From CAXMQZ01 sp963707075 (GTDB lineage Bacteria > Acidobacteriota > Thermoanaerobaculia > Multivoradales > JAHEKO01): a stretch of 64,000 bases of DNA. The position numbers were made by a program, and so were the translations under genes. Location of the stretch: positions 620,001 to 684,000 of the forward strand of contig CAVPOX010000002.1 of the NCBI GenBank assembly GCA_963707075.1, in the 5' to 3' direction. Numbering within the stretch: the stretch's first letter is position 1; each line of letters starts with the position of its first letter. The notes below the pieces were generated by a model, which saw nothing but the letters and a program-made list of their open reading frames with translations, did not search any database and was not told the origin of the DNA. Below, in pieces: positions 52,837 through 59,980 of this stretch.

Positions 52837-53404
52837 GAAAACCCGCTTCGAGAACGGTAGCCTCGGTGTCTCTGTTGGGATGACAGCCACCGGCAATCGC
52901 GGTCCACAGGGGTTGGACCCCATCCTGGGCCCACCCCACGAGTCGATTCGAGGACCTCACGTGCTCGAACATGCGCACCCGCCCACCTGCCTTCAAGACC
53001 CGTCCGACCTCCTGCAATCCCGCGGCTGGATCGGCCACGCTACAGAAGACCAGGCTACTGACCACTGTGTCGAAGCTGGCGGCGCGAAATGGCAGGGCCT
53101 CGGCCCGCCCCACGACCATCGGCACCTGTGGTCCTCGGCGTCTGGCCCGCTGGAGTAACCACAGATCGAGCTCCAGCCCGATCACCGTTGTTTCTCCTCG
53201 GAAGAGCCCCAGGTTGCGACCTGTGCCACAGCCAAGATCGAGGACTCTTCCACGAGCACCCGCCACCAGATTCTCCCGCCACGCTTTCAGGCCCAGGCGT
53301 TCAACGATCTCCATCAGCAGATCGTAGGCCCAGGGATTCTGTTCGATTCCTCTCACTACTCTGCCACCAATGCCGGCTCGGAGAGCCCTTGTGGATAGGT
53401 GCAC
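52751..53404 (-). CDS. Class I SAM-dependent methyltransferase
   Basis: 217 residues, starting at a GTG. Motif I is VLDLGCGTGRNLG, motif II region VIGLELDLWLL, motif III region AEALPFRAASFDTVVSSLVFC, and LKAGGRVRMFEHV follows, the usual Methyltransf_11 set. The closest relatives by eye are UbiE/phospholipid-type methyltransferases; substrate is unknown. Its 3' end overlaps the PilZ gene on the opposite strand by 86 bases, and its 5' end abuts the promoter of the YjbQ-like gene. Confidence 0.85.
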   Translation of the reverse strand: MHLSTRALRAGIGGRVVRGIEQNPWAYDLLMEIVERLGLKAWRENLVAGARGRVLDLGCGTGRNLGLFRGETTVIGLELDLWLLQRARRRGPQVPMVVGRAEALPFRAASFDTVVSSLVFCSVADPAAGLQEVGRVLKAGGRVRMFEHVRSSNRLVGWAQDGVQPLWTAIAGGCHPNRDTEATVLEAGFLIDRHEIPGRTTLRCFSAHLPERDPGFE

Positions 53405-53405
53405 A

Positions 53406-53433
53406 TTGCCAAATGCGCTCAGAATTGTACAAT
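53406..53433 (+). promoter_or_regulatory. Promoter of the YjbQ-like gene with palindromic -10
   Basis: TTGCCA (53406-53411), 16 bases, TACAAT (53428-53433). The -10 lies inside a perfect 12-bp palindrome AATTGTACAATT (53423-53434). Matches are 5/6 and 5/6. Confidence 0.6.
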
Positions 53434-53448
53434 TTCGCTTCCAGCGAA
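53434..53448 (+). promoter_or_regulatory. Leader hairpin of the YjbQ-like gene
   Basis: TTCGCT (53434-53439) pairs with AGCGAA (53443-53448) across a TCC loop, just downstream of the -10 and 18 bases before the start codon. It may be a transcript-stabilising hairpin or part of an operator. Confidence 0.4.
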
Positions 53449-53466
53449 GAATCAGGGGAACTCACC

Positions 53467-54537
53467 ATGTCATCCGCACCGACCCAGCTGACACTCGAGC
53501 TCACACCGCGGGCTCGATTCGACGTCATCGACGTCACCCAGCACATTCGCGAGGAGCTCGGCGACCTCTTGTCGCGCTACGGCAAGACTCTCTACTGCTC
53601 TCATCACACCACTGCGGGATTTCTGGAACAGAGCCTCTGTGCGCGTCTGGATTACAGTCGCGAGCGACTCGGGTCTTTCCTCGGCGTCTTTCAGCACCTG
53701 TTTCCCCCTAACGCCAACTATCAGCACGACAAGATGGACCTGCGCGACGAACTGAGCGATGAGCAGAAGAAGGTGGAGCCGAAGAACGCCGATTCCCATC
53801 TGGCTTTCATCGGAGCCGGCCTGCACAACTGTGTTACCTACCGCAATCGCCCGGACACCGCAGTACACCTGATCGATCTCGACGGGGTTTGGGAACACGG
53901 CGTTCGCACGCGCCGCACCACTGCCCTCGCTTTCAACGAAGAGCAGCCGGTCGCCCAGGAGAGCTTCGCGGTCCCCATCTCGGGCCACCACATCGACTCG
54001 GTCAACTTGCGCGAGGATCGGGTCGGCCTCTTCGCCTGGATGCAGGAGCTCATCGAACGCTACGAGATCTCCAAAGGCCGCATCGAGATCTCCCTCGACC
54101 CTGCCGAGCATCACACCGGCCTGACAGTCAACGAGTACGAGACGCTGCTCATGCGACACGATCTGATCGAAGTCCTGAGAGATCCGGTGAGATTCATGGC
54201 CGATGGGGGTCGCGATCTCCTCAGGGATCCCAGATCCATTCCCCACGTGACGCTGAATTACGCCCGCTACGATCTGGTGCGGGTGATCAATCAGCTGATC
54301 GAGGTCACCGGGATGAGTGAATCGATCCTGGAGCGGGCGGTGGCCAAATTCCTGGCCGCTCCGGCGCAACGATTCCTCAGGATCAAGCGATCGGTCAACC
54401 TCCTGGTATCCGACCACGACCGGGATGAAGTGGGGCAGATTGTCCAGGGCACCTATCAGAGCCCGGTCCTGGTGCAGTGGAAGAAGGCAGCAGGCCAGAG
54501 CCATCGCCTCCAGGTGCAGCTCCACCGTTTCACCTAG
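53467..54537 (+). CDS. Double-length YjbQ/UPF0047-like protein
   Basis: 356 residues against about 140 for a normal YjbQ. The ATG at 53467 has GGGGA 9 bases upstream. The N-terminal half has the His-rich family motif S-H-H-T-T-A-G-F (His46, His47), then YQHDKMDLRDEL, ADSHLAFIGAGL and VRTRRTTALAF. The second half carries E-H-H-T-G-L-T-V-N-E (His215, His216), close to the HTSA-x-x-x-I-N-E motif of YjbQ, followed by about 130 residues I do not recognise. UPF0047 proteins are annotated as secondary thiamine-phosphate synthases. The gene is convergent with nadC; stops overlap by 4 bases. Confidence 0.72.
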   Translation: MSSAPTQLTLELTPRARFDVIDVTQHIREELGDLLSRYGKTLYCSHHTTAGFLEQSLCARLDYSRERLGSFLGVFQHLFPPNANYQHDKMDLRDELSDEQKKVEPKNADSHLAFIGAGLHNCVTYRNRPDTAVHLIDLDGVWEHGVRTRRTTALAFNEEQPVAQESFAVPISGHHIDSVNLREDRVGLFAWMQELIERYEISKGRIEISLDPAEHHTGLTVNEYETLLMRHDLIEVLRDPVRFMADGGRDLLRDPRSIPHVTLNYARYDLVRVINQLIEVTGMSESILERAVAKFLAAPAQRFLRIKRSVNLLVSDHDRDEVGQIVQGTYQSPVLVQWKKAAGQSHRLQVQLHRFT

Positions 54538-55400
54538 TCGGTCATCAGATCCAGCGCCACGTTGAGAGCGGGGGCACTGTGGGTGATCCAGCCCACCGAG
54601 ATGAAGTCGACGCCGGTCTTCGCCACCTCGACGATGGATTCTGCAGTAATACCACCCGAGGCCTCAGTCAGCACTCGACCTGCGCAGCGCTCTACGGCCC
54701 GTTCGAGATCAGCTGGTGGCATGTTGTCCAGCATCAACACGTCGATTCCCGCCGTGAGCGCCTCGTCCAGCTCGCTGAGATGATCGATCTCGAGCTCGAT
54801 CTTGACCAGATGACCCACGGATCTCCTGGCCAATCTGGCGGCTTCAGAGATGCCACCGACCGCTGCCCGATGATTGTCCTTGATCAGCACGGCATCGTGC
54901 AGCCCGAAACGATGGTTGGAGGCTCCTCCGACTCGCACAGCGTACTTCTCCAACGCTCGCCAGCCCGGCGTGGTCTTGCGAGTGCACACCAGCCGGGCCG
55001 GATAGTCGGCGATTCGGGTCACCAGGGCATGCGTCGCTGTCGAGATCCCCGACAGGTGCCCCAGGAAATTTAGCGCTGTGCGCTCCCCTGCCAGAATGGT
55101 CCGTGCCCGGCCGCGAACGACGAGCAGCTGCTGATCAGCCTGCACGTCGTCACCATCTCGCACTCGCGCGCGACAATCGATCGTTGGGTCGAGACGGGAA
55201 AAAACGGCTTGCACGACATCGGTTCCACAGATGCGGCCCGCCTGCCGCGCCACGATCGCCGCCGAAACCTCCAGATCCTCGGCGAGGAGGGCATTCGACG
55301 TGATGTCTCCAGCCTGGCCCAGATCCTCGTGCAGAGCCATATCGATCAGGGGGGTGACCAGCAATGGGTCGAGGCCAGCGGGCAGCGCAGAACGACTCAC
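54534..55400 (-). CDS. nadC: Nicotinate-nucleotide pyrophosphorylase (carboxylating)
   Basis: 288 residues. The GTG at 55400 overlaps the nadB stop (GTGA) and gives a normal-sized enzyme. HEDLGQAGDITSNAL is at the N-terminus; the substrate-binding core is LNFLGHLSGIST, CTRKTTPGWRALEKYAV and GGASNHRFGLHDAVLIKDNH. LTEASGGI and VDFISVGWITHSAP form the phosphate-binding end. It converts quinolinate and PRPP to nicotinate mononucleotide, the third step of de novo NAD synthesis, and is the last gene of the nadABC operon. Confidence 0.94.
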   Translation of the reverse strand: MSRSALPAGLDPLLVTPLIDMALHEDLGQAGDITSNALLAEDLEVSAAIVARQAGRICGTDVVQAVFSRLDPTIDCRARVRDGDDVQADQQLLVVRGRARTILAGERTALNFLGHLSGISTATHALVTRIADYPARLVCTRKTTPGWRALEKYAVRVGGASNHRFGLHDAVLIKDNHRAAVGGISEAARLARRSVGHLVKIELEIDHLSELDEALTAGIDVLMLDNMPPADLERAVERCAGRVLTEASGGITAESIVEVAKTGVDFISVGWITHSAPALNVALDLMTD

Positions 55401-57052
55401 AGCCGCGCTCCCTGTCCTGCCGCTATCGGCAAGGTTCGCGAGCTCGCCAATACCGACACTTCTGGCACTCCACCAACCCAATCTTCGACGCCGACAAAGA
55501 TCGGTGCCACGCCTGCCGCGCTGCTGGAGGGATAGTCGCTACGAAAGTGGCTGCCCCGACTCTCGCGACGGGCCAGCGCACTCGTCGCCAGCATCCGGGC
55601 CACGAGCAGAGGCAGCGCGATCGATCTGTCCGGCGACCGGCTCCTCGACCAGCTGTCCATCTGCTGCAGCGCCTCACGCAGGCCGGCCTCATCCCTGGAT
55701 AATCCGACCCGCTGCCACATGAGTCGACGCAGTGCTGACCCGGTCTCGCCATCCTTTACGCGCTGCAGAATCGATGCGCGCTGCTGCCACCCCTCCAACT
55801 CGGTTTCCTCTGTCAGGGGAAAACTCCAGTCTGTCGACTCCCGCACACTCTCCCCGACGCGACGCCCGAAGACCTGAGTCTCGAGGAGCGAGTTGCTCGC
55901 CAGACGATTCGCTCCATGCACACCGGTACAGGCGGTCTCACCACAGGCCCAAAGTCCAGGTACGGAGGTTCGACCAGCGAGATCCGTCCAAACACCACCC
56001 ATCGCGAAATGAGCTGCCGGGGTCACCGGCAAAGGCTCTCTTTCCGGTTCCAGGCCATGCTGTCGCGCAACCTCCATCACCGTTGGGAATCTTTCCGCTC
56101 CAGCGTCTGCCATTACCGAGCGCGCATCGAGATAGACCTCGGCGCCCCGATTCCGACGCGCCCAGACCGCCCTTGCCACCACATCGCGCGGTGCCAGATC
56201 TCCGGCCGGGTGAATTCCGGTCATGATCCCGTTGCCGGAGGCATCGACCAACCTGGCACCCGCACCGCGTAGCGCTTCAGTCAGCAGAGGCAGGGTCTCA
56301 CCGCTGACGTCCAGTGCCGTTGGATGAAACTGAACGTACTCGAGATCGACCAGGCGCGCGCCAGCCAGGGCTGCCATCGCCAGGCCCACTCCACACGAGG
56401 AGGCCGGATTCGTGGTCTTGAGGTAGAGCCCTCCCAGTCCTCCTGTGGCGAGAATCACGGCTGCGCCCCGATGCAGCACCAGCCTGCCTCCAGGGTGCAG
56501 TGCCAGCACACCGATGACTCGCGGGCCACTGCGGACGAGGGAGTCGACGCTCACCTGTTCCATCACTCGGACACTGGGGCATTTCGACACCTGTCGGGCC
56601 AGCACCCGACTGACCTCGGCCCCGGTCGCATCTCCCCCCGCGTGCACGATACGCGGATGGGAGTGGGCTGCCTCTCTACCCAGCGCCAGCGCACCGTCCT
56701 GGTCGTGGTCGAATCGCGCCCCCAATTGCTCCAGCCATCGGATCTCTCCCGGCCCCTCCTCCACCAGGTGGCGGACGGCATCTTCGTCGGCCGAGCCTGC
56801 TGCCGCGGCAAGCGTATCGGAGAAGTGCTGTGCCGGGCTGTCTCCGGAACCCAGAGCCGCAGCGACGCCGCCCTGTGCCAGTGGACTCGATCCCGTGGCG
56901 CCGAGCGCGCCAGCGGTCAAGAGCTGTACCGGACGAGGGCTCGCCGCCAGGGCCGCTCGCATGCCTGCCGCACCTGCGCCGACAACCACGACTTCCGCGG
57001 TGACCACTTCATCGACCACCTGTCCGACATCGGACCGCCACGCCCCTCTCAC
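55397..57052 (-). CDS. nadB: L-aspartate oxidase
   Basis: 551 residues. The GTG at 57052 overlaps the nadA stop (GTGA) with GGAGG 7 bases upstream; sequence further upstream in frame is antisense to nadA. The FAD site VVVGAGAAGMRAAL is followed by LAQGGVAAAL, active-site regions FHPTALDVSG, PRDVVARAV and the C-terminal GVHGANRLASNSLLE. It oxidises aspartate to iminoaspartate with fumarate or oxygen as acceptor, supplying NadA. It is a little longer than the usual 510-540 residues. Confidence 0.94.
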   Translation of the reverse strand: MRGAWRSDVGQVVDEVVTAEVVVVGAGAAGMRAALAASPRPVQLLTAGALGATGSSPLAQGGVAAALGSGDSPAQHFSDTLAAAAGSADEDAVRHLVEEGPGEIRWLEQLGARFDHDQDGALALGREAAHSHPRIVHAGGDATGAEVSRVLARQVSKCPSVRVMEQVSVDSLVRSGPRVIGVLALHPGGRLVLHRGAAVILATGGLGGLYLKTTNPASSCGVGLAMAALAGARLVDLEYVQFHPTALDVSGETLPLLTEALRGAGARLVDASGNGIMTGIHPAGDLAPRDVVARAVWARRNRGAEVYLDARSVMADAGAERFPTVMEVARQHGLEPEREPLPVTPAAHFAMGGVWTDLAGRTSVPGLWACGETACTGVHGANRLASNSLLETQVFGRRVGESVRESTDWSFPLTEETELEGWQQRASILQRVKDGETGSALRRLMWQRVGLSRDEAGLREALQQMDSWSRSRSPDRSIALPLLVARMLATSALARRESRGSHFRSDYPSSSAAGVAPIFVGVEDWVGGVPEVSVLASSRTLPIAAGQGARL

Positions 57053-58035
57053 CTTCCCACCTCCAACATGCGCTCGACGGACCTCCGTGCTCGATCGACG
57101 ATTCCGGCCGGGACCTCGATTGCCGGGGACATCTCGCTCAGGGCCCGTTCGATATTGCCCAATGTGATGCGCTTCATGTGGGGACAGAGGTTGCAGGGAC
57201 GGATGAACTCGACCTCCGGGCACTCGCCGGCAACGTTGTCGCTCATCGAGCACTCGGTCACCAGGATCACTCGCGGCGGCTGGTGGTCCCTGACGTGACC
57301 GATCATGCCCGCGGTCGAACCAACGTAGTCGGCCTCGTCGAGCACGTCGGGCGGGCACTCCGGATGTGCCAGGACCTGCAGTCCGGGATGAGCTGCTCGA
57401 TACCGCCTCAGCTCACTCCCGGAGAAGCGCTCGTGCACCTCGCAATGGCCATGCCAAAGAATGATCTCCACCGACGTCTGGCTGGCGACATAACGCCCGA
57501 GGTATTCGTCGGGCAGGAAGATCACCCGATCGGCCCCCAGGGACTCCACCACCTGCACCGCATTGGCAGAGGTGCAGCAGATATCGGACTCCGCCTTGAC
57601 CTCGGCTGAAGTGTTGACATAGGTCACGACAGGAACCCCCGGGTAGCGCTGACGCAAGTTCCTGACGTCGGCCGCGGTGATGGCTTCAGCCAAGGAACAA
57701 CCGGCTGCGACATCGGGCAGCAGCACGGTCTTCTCAGGACTCAGAATCTTGGCTGTCTCCGCCATGAAATGGACACCACACATGACGATCACTTCCGCAT
57801 CGCTCTCGGCGCCCGCCTGGGCCAGGGCCAGAGAGTCGCCGGTGAAATCGGCGACGGCATGGTAGATCTCGGGAGTCTGGTAATTGTGGGCCAGAACCAC
57901 GGCCTGTCGCCGCGCTTTGAGCCCCTGAATGGCCTCGATACGTGGGGAGTGGACGGCCCACTCCATTTCGGGCATCACCCGACGCAGGGTGTCGGGCATC
58001 GGCAGCAGGTGGGATGAACTCTCTTCAACTTGCAT
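57049..58035 (-). CDS. nadA: Quinolinate synthase
   Basis: 328 residues. The ATG at 58035 has AAGGA 9 bases upstream; the ATG at 58044 would sit directly on that site. AVVLAHNYQTPEI is the N-terminal substrate region; the three [4Fe-4S] cysteines are in VMCGVHFMAE, DICCTSANA and PCNLCPHMKR. It condenses iminoaspartate with dihydroxyacetone phosphate to quinolinate. It is the first gene of the nad operon, downstream of a promoter with two regulator-like palindromes. Confidence 0.95.
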   Translation of the reverse strand: MQVEESSSHLLPMPDTLRRVMPEMEWAVHSPRIEAIQGLKARRQAVVLAHNYQTPEIYHAVADFTGDSLALAQAGAESDAEVIVMCGVHFMAETAKILSPEKTVLLPDVAAGCSLAEAITAADVRNLRQRYPGVPVVTYVNTSAEVKAESDICCTSANAVQVVESLGADRVIFLPDEYLGRYVASQTSVEIILWHGHCEVHERFSGSELRRYRAAHPGLQVLAHPECPPDVLDEADYVGSTAGMIGHVRDHQPPRVILVTECSMSDNVAGECPEVEFIRPCNLCPHMKRITLGNIERALSEMSPAIEVPAGIVDRARRSVERMLEVGR

Positions 58036-58048
58036 GGCGATCATTCCT

Positions 58049-58067
58049 TATGCTCATAATGAGAATA
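58049..58067. promoter_or_regulatory. Putative NAD-repressor operator 1
   Basis: TAT-G-CTCAT-A-ATGAG-A-ATA is a 19-bp palindrome with a single mismatched pair. It lies between the predicted start of transcription and the nadA ribosome site. Confidence 0.7.
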
Positions 58068-58095
58068 TATAGGCGCAAAATAAAAGAGGCCTTCT

Positions 58096-58114
58096 TATAC
58101 TACAAATGAGCATA
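58096..58114. promoter_or_regulatory. Putative NAD-repressor operator 2
   Basis: TAT-A-CTACA-A-ATGAG-C-ATA has the same frame as operator 1 (TATnCT, ATGAGnATA) with a weaker left half. It covers the -10 and most of the spacer of the nad promoter; its centre is 47 bp from operator 1. Confidence 0.6.
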
Positions 58115-58125
58115 TCGATTGTCAA
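58097..58125 (-). promoter_or_regulatory. Sigma70 promoter of nadABC
   Basis: On the minus strand TTGACA (complement of 58120-58125), 17 bases, TAGTAT (complement of 58097-58102). It begins 7 bases after the regulator stop, so nadABC can be transcribed independently of the upstream genes. Confidence 0.75.
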
Positions 58126-58131
58126 GCCCGG

Positions 58132-59145
58132 TCAGGACGGAGATTCGCGCAAGCTGGGCAGGCCGACCCCTGGCGCGGGCCTCTCGCGCAGGACTTCCCG
58201 CCGGAAACGAAAGATCTCGGCCGGACGCCCCCCCGTCTCCAAATCCATCTTGCCGGTTCCTTCGACCAATCCGCCGCGCTCGACCAGACGCCGGAAGTTC
58301 TGCTTGTGCAGCAGAACACCCGCCAGAGCCTCGACGCTCTGCTGCAGTTGCAGAAGCGTGAAACGGTCCGGCAAGAGCTCGAAGACGACAGGTCGGTACC
58401 GCAGCTTGCCCCGCAGGCGACCCAGCGCCGTCGCCAGGATACGGCGATGGTCCAGGCGCATCGCCAGACCCGGAACCTGCAGTGTAGCGGGTCCTGTCAA
58501 GGCCGAACTCCCTGTCATCGCCCCCTGGCGCGCCCTCCGATCGAACCAGCTCTCGTACACCAGGCCCGCCTCGTAGAGCAGCTCATAGCGCTCCAGGACT
58601 CTCTCTCCGTCCCAGGGGGCTCCGTTCCAGCCGAAGGCGATCGCGACCCGGTCCTGGCGAGATTCCCGCTCGCCGGCCTCGCGGGAGACCTCGATCCACT
58701 GCTGCAAGGCCGGCTGTAGCGTCCGCTCGATCAGATCTGGCTTGCCCGTGCGCCAGTCCTCCCAAGGCAGGAAGGCGTAGCAGTCGCGCCACTGTGCCTC
58801 GCCCGCGAGGGCTCCCTCCCTGACCAGCGCCAGATATCCCACGGAGAGCACCCGCTTGCGCGCTCCGGGACCCACCGGTTCTCGATCCCGATCGCCGAAG
58901 GTATAGAGCTGCTCTACATAGCCCAGATTGATCCCGGTCTGTTCTGCGACCCAGCGGCGCAGGCCCAGCTCGAGAGTGCGATCTCCCTCCGGATCCAGGG
59001 GACCGAAAGGCAACCCGTGGAGGTCGCCCGTCATGCCCTCGGCTGGACTCGTCGGGCGGACCGTCAGCACACGGGGACGCTTGTCGGTGACCGCAACGAT
59101 GACCGCGTTGAGTCCCACAACCACGTGGCTTTGGTCGGCTTTCAT
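58132..59145 (-). CDS. NadQ/NrtR-type Nudix-winged-helix repressor of NAD synthesis
   Basis: 337 residues. The N-terminal half is Nudix-like, but its box is degenerate: at GLRRWVAEQTG the catalytic R-E-x-x-E-E is R-W-V-A-E-Q, so hydrolysis is unlikely and ligand sensing is expected. LGYVEQLYTFGDRDR and RVLSVGYLALV are shared with NAD-regulator proteins. The C-terminal half (from LDHRRILATALGRLRGKL to LQQSVEALAGVLLHKQNFRRLV and GGRPAEIFRFRR) is the winged helix. At 337 residues it fits the longer NadQ of Alphaproteobacteria better than classical NrtR (about 230); that comparison is from memory. It sits directly upstream of nadABC. Confidence 0.8.
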   Translation of the reverse strand: MKADQSHVVVGLNAVIVAVTDKRPRVLTVRPTSPAEGMTGDLHGLPFGPLDPEGDRTLELGLRRWVAEQTGINLGYVEQLYTFGDRDREPVGPGARKRVLSVGYLALVREGALAGEAQWRDCYAFLPWEDWRTGKPDLIERTLQPALQQWIEVSREAGERESRQDRVAIAFGWNGAPWDGERVLERYELLYEAGLVYESWFDRRARQGAMTGSSALTGPATLQVPGLAMRLDHRRILATALGRLRGKLRYRPVVFELLPDRFTLLQLQQSVEALAGVLLHKQNFRRLVERGGLVEGTGKMDLETGGRPAEIFRFRREVLRERPAPGVGLPSLRESPS

Positions 59146-59181
59146 GGCAGAGCTCGAACTGACGGTTTGCCGTCCTCCAGT

Positions 59182-59958
59182 CTAGATCAGGGAGTGGGAT
59201 TGCCCGCCGTCGACGTTGATACAGGCCCCGGTCACCAGGCTCGCCCGGGGCGAAGCCAGGAAAGTCACTACATCGGCCAACTCCTCCGCTGAACCGAAGC
59301 GACCCAGGGGAAGGTTCTGGTTGACGAACTCCGCCATACCCTGCGGGTCGTCGAGGCAACGCTTGTCCCAGCTCCCGCCGGGAAATCGAATCGACCCCGG
59401 CGCGATGCTGTTGACCCGGATTCCTTCCCCGGCGAGCTCCAGAGCCATGATCTTGGCCAGGCTGATGAGAGCCGACTTGGTCGTGTTGTAGATCGACAGC
59501 CCCTTGCCGCCGGCCTCGCGACCGAAGATGGATGAGATAAAGAGGATGACCCCCTCCTGCTGGTTGCGCATGGGACCGATCACCGCCCGACTGAAGCGCA
59601 GGTGCGACTTGAAGTTCAGGTCGAGTATCGCCTCCCAGTCCTCATCGGTGGTCTCCTCCACCAGGCCGCGCCGATTGCCACCGACGTTGTTGACCAGGAT
59701 GTCAATACGGCCCAGCGTTTCGATTGTCTCGGCCACCATTTGCTCTGCGGCGCCATCCGCGGTGACATCCACCGATTTGGCCAGAACGCGAGCACCGAGG
59801 TCACCAATTCGTTCTCCGGCCTCGGCGACAGTCTCCTCCGACCGGGCACAGATCGCCAGATCACAGCCCTCTCGCGCTAGCTGCATCGCGATATAGCGAC
59901 CCAATCCCTGACTGGCACCCGTCACCATCGCCACCTTGCCAGCTAAACCCAGATCCAT
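59182..59958 (-). CDS. Short-chain dehydrogenase/reductase
   Basis: 258 residues, classical SDR size. The NAD(P) site is T-G-A-S-Q-G-L-G, then NNVGG; the catalytic Ser is in FISSIFG and the Tyr-Lys pair in Y-N-T-T-K. VNSIAPGSIRFPGG and VTGACINVDGGQSHSL finish the fold. It has the look of a 3-oxoacyl or sugar/steroid reductase; cofactor preference cannot be decided with confidence. It lies 22 bases after the UbiD-family gene and 36 before the NAD regulator on the same strand. Confidence 0.9.
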   Translation of the reverse strand: MDLGLAGKVAMVTGASQGLGRYIAMQLAREGCDLAICARSEETVAEAGERIGDLGARVLAKSVDVTADGAAEQMVAETIETLGRIDILVNNVGGNRRGLVEETTDEDWEAILDLNFKSHLRFSRAVIGPMRNQQEGVILFISSIFGREAGGKGLSIYNTTKSALISLAKIMALELAGEGIRVNSIAPGSIRFPGGSWDKRCLDDPQGMAEFVNQNLPLGRFGSAEELADVVTFLASPRASLVTGACINVDGGQSHSLI

Positions 59959-59980
59959 GACAACCCCTTTCTCGAAATCT

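Noticed and set aside
55397..57358. A longer NadB beginning about 300 bases upstream
   Set aside because: That part is antisense-like Arg/Gly-rich sequence over nadA. The GTG at 57052 has a GGAGG site and overlaps the nadA stop.
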